From positions 1-64,000 of the forward strand of contig CADBBK010000006.1 of NCBI GenBank assembly GCA_902792895.1: 64,000 nt of DNA, written 5' to 3'. Every line of letters begins with the position of its first letter. The first letter of the stretch is position 1. The notes beneath the pieces were generated by a model that was given only the letters and a program-made list of their open reading frames with translations, was not told the origin of the DNA and did no database searches. The stretch is from an uncultured Bacteroidales bacterium. GTDB taxonomy: Bacteria > Bacteroidota > Bacteroidia > Bacteroidales > Muribaculaceae. Positions 1-8,351 of the stretch are shown here, piece after piece. The translations under genes and the position numbers were made by a program.

Positions 1-1
1 G

Positions 2-109
2 ACCAACCCCGGTGAGTTCACCTCGGGCATCGCCACCATCCAGAGCCAGTATGCTCCGCAGATGACCGCCCACAGCTCCGGCAAGATGATCACCGTCAAC
101 ACCAAGTGA
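2..109 (+). CDS. C-terminal end of an unidentified protein (partial)
   Basis: An open frame enters from the left edge and ends at a TGA at 107-109, giving the last 35 residues of a protein that finishes with MITVNTK. Codon use is GC-rich like the neighbouring genes, and a strong hairpin terminator follows 28 bases later, so this is a real gene end. The fragment is too short to assign to a family. The last residues alternate hydrophobic and polar, as in a closing beta strand, but that is only suggestive. Confidence 0.6.
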   Translation, partial: TNPGEFTSGIATIQSQYAPQMTAHSSGKMITVNTK

Positions 110-137
110 CGGCTCATGCCCCACTCATGATGAACAG

Positions 138-175
138 AAATCCCCGCGTCCCGACACCGCCGCGGGGATTTCTTT
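138..175 (+). terminator. Intrinsic terminator of the left-edge gene
   Basis: A perfect 11-bp stem (138-148 with 161-171, AAATCCCCGCG against CGCGGGGATTT) with a 12-base loop and a T-rich 3' side (ATTTCTTT). It closes the gene that ends at 109. Confidence 0.8.
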
Positions 176-620
176 CACCTTCGGCTACAGGAAACCGTAG
201 GACACACAATGCCAGCCCAACTTGGACAAGTGGGAATAAAAAAGTACAAATAATCCTTTTTTCCATAATACAACGGGCAAAAACGCAGAAGTGGCATTTG
301 TATTTTTATTTCACTATATTTCAGTGGTTTAACTGAAATTATGGTCACTTTTTGACAAATTTCAAGTCAAAAAATCGACAATTCTTCCTAATAGAAATCA
401 AGATTTTTCATAACTGCCAAGGCTGGAAAGGATGTATTTTTGCATCGCAAAATAGATTTGTCCAAATACTATATATAAGTGAACCTCATTACTGAGGTCT
501 AAAAAGAATACTATAATGAAAATCTTTTGATGGTAGTTAATGTTGATTAAATGATTATTTAAGCCCAACCTTAAAATCTAATTTTATACACAAAAAAACG
601 CAAGCATAAAATGAGAATTA
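176..620. other. AT-rich intergenic stretch without a gene
   Basis: About 450 bases of low-GC DNA between the left-edge gene and the terminator in front of pfkA. I see no open frame with codon use like the neighbours; a short frame at 106-336 has none. The stretch ends in an isolated strong terminator at 621-652 with no protein gene ahead of it, so a short non-coding transcript may run through roughly 480-652. No known RNA family was recognised. Confidence 0.4.
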
Positions 621-652
621 CGGCGTCTGCGAGAGCAGGTGCCGTTTTTTTT
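621..652 (+). terminator. Intrinsic terminator with GAGA tetraloop, no coding gene upstream
   Basis: A 10-bp stem (621-630 with 635-644, two G-T wobbles) is capped by a GAGA tetraloop of the GNRA type and followed by eight T. A run CACAAAAAAACG at 590-601 can extend the pairing with the T tract and following bases. Nothing coding lies between this and the previous terminator at 138-175, so it either ends a small RNA or insulates pfkA. Confidence 0.75.
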
Positions 653-660
653 GTGTGCAA

Positions 661-691
661 TTGTGCAATTGTAAAAAAAACATTATCTTTG
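661..691 (+). promoter_or_regulatory. Bacteroidetes-type promoter of pfkA
   Basis: A -7 box TATCTTTG at 684-691 matches TAnnTTTG, with TTG at 661-663, 20 bases upstream. Start of transcription is expected near 698, giving a leader of about 27 bases before the ATG at 725. Confidence 0.75.
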
Positions 692-724
692 CCATGCACT
701 AAAAAACCAAAACAGTAGAGTTAT

Positions 725-1705
725 ATGACATCAATCAAGACTATTGGCGTATTGACGTCGGGCGGTGATGCCCCCGGCATGAACGCGGCAATCCGCGCGG
801 TCACCCGTTCAGCGATTTACAACGGATTCAAGGTAAAAGGCATCTACCGCGGCTACAGGGGCCTGGTAGAAGATGAGATTGTTGACCTGAAGACGCAGAG
901 CGTTTCCAGCATCATGCACCATGGCGGCACCATCCTCAAGACCGCCCGCTGCAAGGAATTCAAGACGGTGGAAGGCAGGCAGCAAGCCTATGAGAACATG
1001 AAGAAGCATGGCATCGACGCACTGGTAGTCATCGGCGGCGACGGCTCGTTGAGCGGCGCCCGCCAGTTTGCCAGTGAGTTCAACTTCCCCATCGTGGGAC
1101 TGCCCGGCACCATCGACAACGACCTGGCAGGCACCGACCACACCATCGGCTATGACACGGCACTGAACACCATCATGTGGTGTGTGGACCGCATCCGCGA
1201 CACCGCCAGCAGCCACGAGCGCCTGTTCTTCATCGAAGTGATGGGACGCGAGTCGGGTTTCCTGGCCCTGAACGGTGCCATCGCCACTGGTGCCGAGGCG
1301 GCAATCATCCCTGAAATCTCCACCGAGGTGGACCAACTGAAAGAACTGATCGGCAGAGGTTTCCGCAAGAGCAAGAATTCGTCAATCGTCCTCGTTGCCG
1401 AGAGTCCCATCACCGGCGGTGCCATGGGCCTGGCCGAGAGGGCACGCAGGGAGTATCCCAAACTGGATGTGCGCGTAACCATCCTGGGCCACTTGCAACG
1501 CGGTGGTTCGCCCACTGCCCAAGACCGTATCCTGGCCTCGCGCATGGGTGCCGCAGCCATCGACGCATTGTTGGAGGGCCAGCGCAATGTCATGATTGGT
1601 GACGATGACGAGAGAATCGTTTATGTGCCTTTCGCCAAGGCCATTCACGACGACAAGCCCATCGACCGCAACCTGCTGGAGCTGCTGCGCCGCCTTTCAA
1701 TTTAA
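725..1705 (+). CDS. pfkA: ATP-dependent 6-phosphofructokinase
   Basis: Phosphorylates fructose 6-phosphate to the 1,6-bisphosphate in glycolysis; cytosolic. The 326 residues match the usual length of bacterial PfkA. The N terminus carries the nucleotide-binding [22 protein letters not shown] near residue 103 has the glycine typical of ATP users rather than the aspartate of PPi enzymes. PGTIDND near 125 holds the catalytic aspartates, and MGRESG and [13 protein letters not shown] follow. The ATG lies about 27 bases after a clear promoter. It is monocistronic, closed by a terminator at 1745-1797. In many Bacteroidales pfkA sits next to rnc; here rnc is about 12 kb away. Confidence 0.96.
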   Translation: MTSIKTIGVLTSGGDAPGMNAAIRAVTRSAIYNGFKVKGIYRGYRGLVEDEIVDLKTQSVSSIMHHGGTILKTARCKEFKTVEGRQQAYENMKKHGIDALVVIGGDGSLSGARQFASEFNFPIVGLPGTIDNDLAGTDHTIGYDTALNTIMWCVDRIRDTASSHERLFFIEVMGRESGFLALNGAIATGAEAAIIPEISTEVDQLKELIGRGFRKSKNSSIVLVAESPITGGAMGLAERARREYPKLDVRVTILGHLQRGGSPTAQDRILASRMGAAAIDALLEGQRNVMIGDDDERIVYVPFAKAIHDDKPIDRNLLELLRRLSI

Positions 1706-1744
1706 GGGTGCGACAACAGCCACGCACAGCGGGCAATACAAGAG

Positions 1745-1797
1745 GGGACGGTTCAGATTGCAACAATCCAGGCAAATCAGAACCGTCCCTTTTTTTT
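1745..1797 (+). terminator. Intrinsic terminator of pfkA
   Basis: GGGACGGTTC at 1745-1754 pairs with GAACCGTCCC at 1780-1789, extendable through GATT/AATC with one mismatch, and is followed by eight T. Confidence 0.88.
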
Positions 1798-1823
1798 ACA
1801 TGGCTATAAAAGCCCCTTCGGCG

Positions 1824-2444
1824 TCAACTGTACTTGGGCGAGGGGCCGTATTTGTTAGTGCCCCACTTGCTATCCTGCAGGGTGAAAACGAAGATGACGA
1901 TAAATAGAACGAAACTGCACAGCATCGAGAGTCCCATCAAGGCTGCCACACCTGGCATAGACTGCATGGATTCGGTTATGGAGTTAGCCATTGCCATGGG
2001 ATCGGACGACCCGTACATCTTTTCCAGATTGCCACCTATCAGCGTGAGAAACGAGCCATAGTAGCAACCGCCCAACACGACTATAGCCACGACCCACCAG
2101 CCACTGTGGCCCGAGTCATGAAGACGCCGCGTGAGCACTGCCAAGTGCGGGAGAATCACAAGGAGCGAAAATGCCAGGCTCAGGAACCCCACAAGAGGCA
2201 CTATCATGCCCAGAATGGAAAGGATTGACGAAACAACGGCGACTGAAAGGAAAAACCACCAGAACTCGCTGCGACGGGCACGGCCCTTGAAGTTAACGTA
2301 GTTCTTGAGGCACGACTTGATGGCCTCGATGGGTTTCAGCATGGGTTTTTCCGTCACACGGGGCTGAAAAGGGGGCAGCGGCTGCTGCGGAGCCTGCGGC
2401 TGATTAAACACGGGAGGCTGGGTTGATTGATTCTGTTCCATCAT
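1824..2444 (-). CDS. DUF805 family membrane protein
   Basis: A 206-residue integral membrane protein of the DUF805 family, whose biochemical role is not known. Family marks are visible: FKGRARRSEFW near residue 54, RRLHDSGHSGWW near 107, and a C-terminal DSKWGTNKYGPSPK. A Pro/Gln-rich N-terminal tail of about 35 residues precedes four predicted membrane helices. The first of two methionines is used as start (2444); the second at 2441 is equally possible. The gene has its own promoter with an inverted repeat over the start of transcription, and is convergent with pfkA. Confidence 0.88.
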   Translation of the reverse strand: MMEQNQSTQPPVFNQPQAPQQPLPPFQPRVTEKPMLKPIEAIKSCLKNYVNFKGRARRSEFWWFFLSVAVVSSILSILGMIVPLVGFLSLAFSLLVILPHLAVLTRRLHDSGHSGWWVVAIVVLGGCYYGSFLTLIGGNLEKMYGSSDPMAMANSITESMQSMPGVAALMGLSMLCSFVLFIVIFVFTLQDSKWGTNKYGPSPKYS

Positions 2445-2483
2445 ATTGATTGATTATCAGGTTACACATGTTCTTGTTAGCAT

Positions 2484-2517
2484 TGTGGACTGCATCTTCG
2501 GTACGATGCAGTCCACA
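2484..2517. repeat. Perfect 13-bp inverted repeat at the DUF805 promoter
   Basis: TGTGGACTGCATC at 2484-2496 pairs perfectly with 2505-2517, separated by eight bases. It overlaps the -7 box (2516-2523) and the expected start of transcription near 2509. There is no T tract on either side, so an operator or 5' RNA structure is more likely than a terminator. Confidence 0.6.
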
Positions 2518-2546
2518 AAGATAGTCATTTTGATGAACTTCAGCAA
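2516..2546 (-). promoter_or_regulatory. Promoter of the DUF805 gene
   Basis: On the minus strand TATCTTTG (2516-2523) lies 20 bases downstream of TTG (2544-2546), the Bacteroidetes pattern. Confidence 0.75.
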
Positions 2547-2567
2547 AAAATCGGCACGAAAGACGCT

Positions 2568-3545
2568 TTATTCAGGCACATCGGCATCATCGGGCTGCTG
2601 ATTGACCTTGTTGGCGGCATCGGGCAGCGTGGCGTCAGGCTCAACGGCAACGGGTTCAGTGGGCAGCGAGGGAGGAACCATGCCGGCATTGGGCAGTGGC
2701 GGAGGTGTCATAGCGGCGCCCTGCATCGACAGGTTATCCTCGTGATCGCCGGCCAGCACCGGGACGTTATCGCCTACGGTCCTGCGAGTCAGGTAGCCCG
2801 CAAAGGTCATCAAGACGATGCCGACAGCGATAGCCAAAATGCTCTCCGGCAGCGGGAACGTGGGATCGGAATTCATCATGTCGCTATCCGCGAAAACCAA
2901 AGCCAGTACGGTCGCAGTCGTGTTGTTGACCGCATGTACCAAGATACAAAGCCAGATGTTGCGGGTGCAGTAAAACACCCAACCCATGAACAGGCCGAGG
3001 ATGAAAGCAAGGACACCCTGAGCCAAATTGCCATGGAACACGGCAAACAGCAGTGCTGAAACCACGATAGCCCACCAGGGGTTCAAGTTTGTCTGCAGCA
3101 TTTTGCGCTCGACAGTTCCGCGAAAGACAGTCTCCTCGATCACCGGAGCCAGCAGGCACACACAGATGATTCCCACGGGGTTTTCAAACAAGCCCTCCAT
3201 GCTCTCCAACAGTTCTTTTTCGAACCCAAACGACGGGAGATACTGCTGCAAGCAAGTGCGAACCATGACGCAGCCCACCCAACCCAGCAGCATCCATAGG
3301 ACCAGTTTCTTATAATCTTGGTCCTTGAAAAAGGTGAAGTCGCACCACTTGTTTTTCCAGAAGATGTACAAGGGCACCAATTGAGAACCGAGAATCATTA
3401 TCGAACTACCCCACCCCATGTGGTCAAAATCAATGTTTCCACCATTGGCAATCAGTTCAACGATCATACCCGGAAACATAAACACAATGGCTCCAACGAG
3501 GTATAAGCCAATGTAATACAGAAAATACTTAAATCCAGCTTTCAT
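2568..3545 (-). CDS. CPBP family intramembrane glutamic endopeptidase
   Basis: A 325-residue polytopic membrane protease of the CAAX/bacteriocin-processing (CPBP, Abi) family. The catalytic signature is complete: EETVFRG near residue 137 (EExxxR), FAVFHGN near 168 (FxxxH) and LVHAVNN near 202 (HxxxN/D). About eight hydrophobic segments are present, and a Pro-rich cytoplasmic C-terminal tail of about 70 residues follows the last helix. Substrates cannot be inferred. Its promoter shares a 73-bp upstream element with the gene at 20600-21163, so its expression is probably controlled by a dedicated activator. The 117-base leader is long for this window. Confidence 0.92.
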   Translation of the reverse strand: MKAGFKYFLYYIGLYLVGAIVFMFPGMIVELIANGGNIDFDHMGWGSSIMILGSQLVPLYIFWKNKWCDFTFFKDQDYKKLVLWMLLGWVGCVMVRTCLQQYLPSFGFEKELLESMEGLFENPVGIICVCLLAPVIEETVFRGTVERKMLQTNLNPWWAIVVSALLFAVFHGNLAQGVLAFILGLFMGWVFYCTRNIWLCILVHAVNNTTATVLALVFADSDMMNSDPTFPLPESILAIAVGIVLMTFAGYLTRRTVGDNVPVLAGDHEDNLSMQGAAMTPPPLPNAGMVPPSLPTEPVAVEPDATLPDAANKVNQQPDDADVPE

Positions 3546-3668
3546 CTTTCTCTAGTTTTTTAATAGTTATTCGTTTCAGGTGCCCCAACAGGGCAACCCA
3601 TAGATTTATAATAATTAGTAAAACTCGGGTTTAACAAGGGAAAAACCATGTTCCGTCGTTTTGTATTG

Positions 3669-3699
3669 CAAAATTAAAGTTCTACATATAATGTGTCAA
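3669..3699 (-). promoter_or_regulatory. Promoter of the CPBP protease gene
   Basis: Minus-strand TAATTTTG (3669-3676) with TTG (3697-3699) exactly 20 bases upstream. Confidence 0.75.
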
Positions 3700-3765
3700 G
3701 CATTTTTGATGAGAAAAATGCAGATTGTCAAAATTTCATACACCAAGTTGTCTAATTATTAGACA
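3693..3765 (-). promoter_or_regulatory. Shared upstream element, copy A, with palindromic core
   Basis: A 73-base stretch that aligns without gaps to 21236-21308. The -33 end (GTGTCAAGCATTTTT), CAGATTGT and GTCTAATTATT are identical in both. The distal end holds TGTCTAA-TTA-TTAGACA (3749-3765), a perfect palindrome centred 85 bases from the middle of the -7 box, the same distance as in copy B. It looks like an activator site. Confidence 0.65.
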
Positions 3766-3827
3766 CTAAGCAGCAGCGATGCCGAAAAAAGGCGATGCCC
3801 GTTGCCCGCTGCTCGGCAATCTTTTTG

Positions 3828-3835
3828 TAATTTTG
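3828..3835 (+). promoter_or_regulatory. -7 box of menA
   Basis: TAATTTTG matches TAnnTTTG; no clear -33 TTG is seen. Its position excludes the more upstream in-frame ATG at 3779 and supports 3860 as start. Confidence 0.55.
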
Positions 3836-3859
3836 CAGCCGCATTTACCAGTAAAGACA

Positions 3860-4759
3860 ATGAAACGACAAATCAAGATATGGCTCGAGTGCTTCAGGCT
3901 GCGCACGCTACCCGTGTCGCTCAGCGGCGTGGTCATCGCCATCGGCCTGGCCAAGTGGCACCATCACTTCCAGCTGACGCCGGCGCTGCTGTGCCTGGTG
4001 TTTGCCCTGCTGGCGCAGATTGTGTCCAACACCGCCAACGAGTACTTCGATTATCTGCAGGGGACCGACAAACCCGGCCGCGTGGGACCGCGACGCGGTG
4101 TCACCGAGGGCGACATCAAGCCCACGACGCTGCGCAACGTGACCTTCGGCCTGCTGGCGCTGGCGTGTGCCGTGGGGTGCTGCCTCATCCCTTATGGCGG
4201 CTGGTGGCTGCTGCCCGTGGGCATCGTCATTGCCCTGGCTGCGCTGGCCTACAGCACCGGCCCCTATCCCCTATCCTACCACGCCCTGGGCGAGTTGACG
4301 GTGTTCATCTTCTTTGGCATCGTGCCAGTGAACCTGACGTACTATGTGCAGTCGCTGCGCTGGGACCCGCTGGTGCTGCTCATGTCCATCACCACGGGCC
4401 TGCTGGCCGTCAACGTGCTGCTTATCAACAACTACCGTGACGTGGACGATGACCGTGAGTCGGGCAAGACGACATCGGTGGTCAAATTCGGCCGCACGCC
4501 GGCCGCCTTTGCCTACCTGCTCAACGGCTACACGGGCATGGCGATACTGAGCGCCTTCTGGTTTATGATTGCCGCATTCAAGGTGCTGCCCGTGTGGACG
4601 CTCATTATCCCTGTCATCTATCTGGTGCTGCACACCGTCACCTGGTACCGCCTCAAGCACCGCGACGGCGCCGCCCTCAATCCGCTGCTCGGTGAGACGG
4701 CCCGCAACATGCTCATCTTCACGTTATTATTAACTATCGTACTCATCATTTATTCCTAA
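3860..4759 (+). CDS. menA: 1,4-dihydroxy-2-naphthoate polyprenyltransferase
   Basis: UbiA-superfamily membrane prenyltransferase that joins a polyprenyl chain to 1,4-dihydroxy-2-naphthoate, giving demethylmenaquinone. The first aspartate motif is visible in NEYFDYLQGTD near residue 65, followed by GPRRGVTEGDI; the second is in NNYRDVDDDRESGK near 193. Eight or nine hydrophobic helices are present. The start at 3860 gives 299 residues, the usual length, and lies just after a -7 box. It is followed 15 bases later by queA on the same strand. The methylating partner menG is at 57755 in this window. Confidence 0.92.
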   Translation: MKRQIKIWLECFRLRTLPVSLSGVVIAIGLAKWHHHFQLTPALLCLVFALLAQIVSNTANEYFDYLQGTDKPGRVGPRRGVTEGDIKPTTLRNVTFGLLALACAVGCCLIPYGGWWLLPVGIVIALAALAYSTGPYPLSYHALGELTVFIFFGIVPVNLTYYVQSLRWDPLVLLMSITTGLLAVNVLLINNYRDVDDDRESGKTTSVVKFGRTPAAFAYLLNGYTGMAILSAFWFMIAAFKVLPVWTLIIPVIYLVLHTVTWYRLKHRDGAALNPLLGETARNMLIFTLLLTIVLIIYS

Positions 4760-4774
4760 TACGCCCCCAAGACC

Positions 4775-6010
4775 ATGGCTCTGATTGACGACATCCGCGC
4801 CCTGCGCATTGCCGACTTTGACTACCCGCTGCCCGACGAACGCATCGCCAAGCACCCCCTGGCCCAGCGCGAGCAGTGCAAACTATTATATTATAAATGT
4901 GGAAACGGAGAGATTGAGGAACGCATCTTCAGCGAAGTGCCCTCGCTGCTCCCGGCACAGTCCACACTCATCTATAATAACACGCGCGTGATCAACGCCC
5001 GCCTCAGGTTCCGCAAGGAGACCGGCTCGATAATCGAAATCTTCTGCCTGGAGCCGGTGCTGCCGCGCGACTACGAGCAGATTTTCCAGACCACGGGCCA
5101 CTGCGTGTGGCAGTGCCTGGTGGGCAACAGCAAGCGCTGGAAACAAGGCGCGTTGACACAGCAGGTCACCATCGACGGCCACGAGGTCACCCTGGCCGCC
5201 ACGCGCGGGGAGCAACGCGGCAACGCCTGGGAAATCGCCTTTGACTGGGATGACAGCCGGTGCACCTTTGCCGACGTGCTTGAGGCCATCGGCGAGATAC
5301 CCATCCCGCCCTACCTGAACCGCGGTACCGAAGAGAGCGACTCGACCGACTACCAGACCGTGTACAGCCACATCGACGGCAGCGTGGCCGCACCGACCGC
5401 GGGCCTGCACTTCACCGACGAGGTGCTGGCCGACTGTGACCGCCGCGGCATCACCCGCCGCGAGATTACCCTGCACGTGGGCGCCGGCACGTTCCAGCCC
5501 GTTAAGAGCGAGCACATCGGCGACCACCCGATGCACTACGAGTTCATCAGCGTGCCGCGCAGCGTCATCGAGGACATCATCAATGCCCCGGGTCCCGTCA
5601 TCGCCGTGGGTACCACCAGCGTGCGCACCCTCGAGAGCCTGTACTACATCGGCCAGATTCTGGAACAGCATCCCGATGCCGACGAGGAGGCCCTCACCGT
5701 CACCCAATGGATGCCCTACACCACCCCCTGTGAGATTACGACCAAGAAGGCCTTGCAGAACATCGTCGATTACCTGGACCGCCACCATGCCGACACCTAC
5801 ATGGGCAGCACCCAGCTGATGATTGCCCCGGGCTTCAAGTACCGCATCGTCAGCGGCATGATTACCAACTTCCACCAGCCCCAGTCCACTCTGCTGCTGC
5901 TTGTGGCCGCCTTTGTGGGCCAGGACAAATGGCGCGGCATGTACGACTACGCGCTCGAGCACGGTTTCCGCTTTCTGAGTTACGGCGACGCCCAGTTGCT
6001 CCTGCGTTGA
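4775..6010 (+). CDS. queA: S-adenosylmethionine:tRNA ribosyltransferase-isomerase, long form
   Basis: Builds epoxyqueuosine from preQ1 in the tRNA wobble position using the ribosyl part of SAM. Family motifs are intact: IYNNTRVI near residue 67, GEIPIPPYLNR near 173, the VAAPTAGLHF and HVGAGTFQPV blocks near 205-235, AVGTTSVRTLES near 276 and a C-terminal RFLSYGDAQLL. At 411 residues it is about 60 longer than the E. coli enzyme. Most of the excess is an insertion near 290-340, between the SVRTLES block and the final APGFKYRIV block. Bacteroidetes often have a second, longer QueA-like protein, so this may be that paralogue. It is probably co-transcribed with menA. Confidence 0.88.
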   Translation: MALIDDIRALRIADFDYPLPDERIAKHPLAQREQCKLLYYKCGNGEIEERIFSEVPSLLPAQSTLIYNNTRVINARLRFRKETGSIIEIFCLEPVLPRDYEQIFQTTGHCVWQCLVGNSKRWKQGALTQQVTIDGHEVTLAATRGEQRGNAWEIAFDWDDSRCTFADVLEAIGEIPIPPYLNRGTEESDSTDYQTVYSHIDGSVAAPTAGLHFTDEVLADCDRRGITRREITLHVGAGTFQPVKSEHIGDHPMHYEFISVPRSVIEDIINAPGPVIAVGTTSVRTLESLYYIGQILEQHPDADEEALTVTQWMPYTTPCEITTKKALQNIVDYLDRHHADTYMGSTQLMIAPGFKYRIVSGMITNFHQPQSTLLLLVAAFVGQDKWRGMYDYALEHGFRFLSYGDAQLLLR

Positions 6011-6023
6011 ACCACCAAAAAGC

Positions 6024-7040
6024 ATGATTACCGACACGACGACACCGATGCGGCCATCCACGACAGCCAGCACAACCCAGTCACCACGCAACTATGTGAT
6101 ACAGTGGTTCCGAGCCATCGCCATCGTCGCGGTGATCATCGCCCACACCTGCCCCGCAGGCATGTGGACCGTCGTTGTCCGCCCAGTGGTCAACATCTGT
6201 GTGCCCGTGTTCCTCTTTCTCTCGGGATATCTCACCAAGGTCGATGGCCGCGACTGGGGAGCGTTCTACAAGAAACGCATCGTCCGTGTCATCATCCCCT
6301 ATCTCATCTGGACGGTCATCTACACGATTGAGCGGGGCAACATCGCGAAACTTCCCAACAACATCCTTACTGCAGGCGGAGCGTCGCACATGTATTACAT
6401 CCTGGTTTATATCCAGTTCGTGCTGTTGACGCCCGCATTGGCAGCCCTGGCCAAATCCAGATACCACTACCTCGGCTGGTTTGTAGCCCCCGTTTTCCTC
6501 ATCTTCTATAAATATATCCCGCTTATGGGCGGTTACCAACTCACTGCCTATGCAGGGATAGCCTGCTGGAATGCGTGCCTGGGATGGTTCACATTCTACT
6601 ACCTGGGAATCATGCTCGGGAACAGGATCATCGAGAAGCGATACTCCCTGAGGGTGTTGGTTGTGCTATATATCGCCTCGATTCTCCTCCAGATGGGCGA
6701 GACTTACGCATGGCTGCAGGCGGAAGCCTCCAACCCCGGTGGCGTGCTCAAAATCAGCGGACTTCTCACGGGAGCGCTGTTCTCGCTGATTGTGTACACC
6801 GTGCTGCAACAAGGAAGATTTGAGGTCAAGAGCAGGTTCATGCTCCTGGTCGGAGAGTATTCATTCGGCATCTACCTGTGTCATGTGCTGTTTATACGCC
6901 TGTTGAAGTTGACACCTTTCTACGAGTCGACGCCCTTTCTCGTCAACGCGGTGCTGGTGCTGGCCCTCAGTCTCGGATTGTGCTATCTCGGCAATAAATT
7001 GCTTGGGGAGCGGATTTCCAGATGGTTAGGTTTCAAATGA
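6024..7040 (+). CDS. Acyltransferase family 3 membrane protein
   Basis: A 338-residue membrane O-acyltransferase of the acyltransferase-3 type (OafA/WecH-like), which moves acetyl or similar groups onto cell-surface glycans. The first helix carries RAIAIVAVIIAHTCPAG with the family's conserved histidine, followed by FLFLSGYL and the basic FYKKRIVRVIIPYL loop. About ten hydrophobic helices can be counted. The N terminus is Thr/Ser-rich, and an alternative start at 6048 is possible. It begins 13 bases after queA and converges with a second, distantly related acyltransferase. Substrate unknown. Confidence 0.85.
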   Translation: MITDTTTPMRPSTTASTTQSPRNYVIQWFRAIAIVAVIIAHTCPAGMWTVVVRPVVNICVPVFLFLSGYLTKVDGRDWGAFYKKRIVRVIIPYLIWTVIYTIERGNIAKLPNNILTAGGASHMYYILVYIQFVLLTPALAALAKSRYHYLGWFVAPVFLIFYKYIPLMGGYQLTAYAGIACWNACLGWFTFYYLGIMLGNRIIEKRYSLRVLVVLYIASILLQMGETYAWLQAEASNPGGVLKISGLLTGALFSLIVYTVLQQGRFEVKSRFMLLVGEYSFGIYLCHVLFIRLLKLTPFYESTPFLVNAVLVLALSLGLCYLGNKLLGERISRWLGFK

Positions 7041-7064
7041 GCGCAGGCGTCTCCTGGTGCTCGT

Positions 7065-8075
7065 TCATACCTTGATGACGTCCTTCTGGGCCGTCACGTG
7101 GGGTAGATACCGTTTCACCAACGGCAGCAACAGGTGGCACAGGAACATGGTCACCACGAATACCACAAACAGCAGGAGGCCGCCCGAGATATATCGGCCC
7201 AGCAGCCAGTTCAGCATGATAATCAACAGGTTGTGGGTACACAAGATGATGATGGAATAGCGGCCCCAATAGGAGATGAACGGCAGATGCCCAATCATTT
7301 TGGCCACCAGCAGCACCATCATCGTGCCAGCGATACCAGCCAGATAAACGAGAGCCACACCCTCGACAGGAATGCGGTTCACGAGCCACTTTACCGGCAC
7401 AGCGCTGAAGAACAGGACCACCGCGCATGCGACAGCCACGAGGATGTCCCGCTTGTAGTTGACCGGAGAGGTCAAGATGCTGCTATGCCTGTAGAGCCAC
7501 CAACCGAAGGCGAAGAACGGCAGCACCGACAGCATGGTATCGAGATAGAACGGGAAATTGATTTCAAGCACACCGAGCGTGAGTCCTGCAAAGCCTATTA
7601 CGCACGACAGCACCAGCACCAGAGCCGTCTGGTGCTTAGCGGACAGTTTAGCCGACAGCCACTGCACGAAGTAGAACAGCAGATTCACCTCAAACAGGCA
7701 GAACAAGAACCAGATCGGGCCATTGAACATGACGCGCTCGAACCGGTAAACGTACTTGAATGCATACGGAATGTGCTGCAATTCATCGGGGTAAAGCAGT
7801 ATCCAATAAGGAATTGCCGAGGTGGTGAAAAAGAAAAACAGGAAAGGAATCAGCAGTTTGTTGGTCTTTCGCTTCAGGAAACCGACGATGCCCTCATACT
7901 GCTTGAAGAAGAGGCCTGAGAGGATAAAGTACAGCGGCATGCGGAATCCAAATGCCTGCACACTCAACGGGTAATCGACATGAGTCAACTCAGAGGCATG
8001 CTGCAGTACTACCAGCAGGATGCAGAAGCCCTTAGCCAGATCAATCCATTGAATCCTCTTCTTCTCCTCGACCAT
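7065..8075 (-). CDS. Acyltransferase family 3 membrane protein (second copy)
   Basis: A 336-residue acyltransferase-3 protein. The N terminus reads WIDLAKGFCILLVVLQHAS with the conserved histidine, then FRMPLYFILSGLFFKQY and the basic RKTNKLLIPFLFFF loop. About ten hydrophobic segments follow. It resembles its convergent neighbour only in family signature, so it is not a recent duplicate. A minus-strand -7 box TACTTTTG lies at 8100-8107, 24 bases from the start codon. Likely modifies a surface polysaccharide or lipid; acceptor unknown. Confidence 0.85.
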   Translation of the reverse strand: MVEEKKRIQWIDLAKGFCILLVVLQHASELTHVDYPLSVQAFGFRMPLYFILSGLFFKQYEGIVGFLKRKTNKLLIPFLFFFFTTSAIPYWILLYPDELQHIPYAFKYVYRFERVMFNGPIWFLFCLFEVNLLFYFVQWLSAKLSAKHQTALVLVLSCVIGFAGLTLGVLEINFPFYLDTMLSVLPFFAFGWWLYRHSSILTSPVNYKRDILVAVACAVVLFFSAVPVKWLVNRIPVEGVALVYLAGIAGTMMVLLVAKMIGHLPFISYWGRYSIIILCTHNLLIIMLNWLLGRYISGGLLLFVVFVVTMFLCHLLLPLVKRYLPHVTAQKDVIKV

Positions 8076-8099
8076 ATAACGCGATGATTAAACGAAGGG

Positions 8100-8107
8100 C
8101 AAAAGTA
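8100..8107 (-). promoter_or_regulatory. -7 box of the second acyltransferase gene
   Basis: Minus-strand TACTTTTG matches TAnnTTTG; no TTG was found at the expected distance. Confidence 0.45.
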
Positions 8108-8351
8108 CACAAAAAAGTCCACATACACCGGTATGTGGCCAAAAAATGAGCCGATCACCCGTTCCATTGCCATTATAGCAGGGTGCTATTCATCTATAAA
8201 AAACGGCGATTGGTCGCATTTATATGCCCCATAGGGCGGTTTGGCGGGGTTGTAGCGCATAAAGGGCTTAAACTTGGTATATGGATTGCAGTCTAAACAA
8301 CAAACGAAAACGGATTAAATCACTTGTTGAACATTATAAAACAACACAACT

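Noticed and set aside
106..336. 76-codon frame after the left-edge gene
   Set aside because: It runs across a strong terminator into AT-rich DNA and has no codon bias or motif.
4886..6091. 401-codon open frame antisense to queA
   Set aside because: Shadow of a well-supported gene; low-complexity Val/Gly/His composition.
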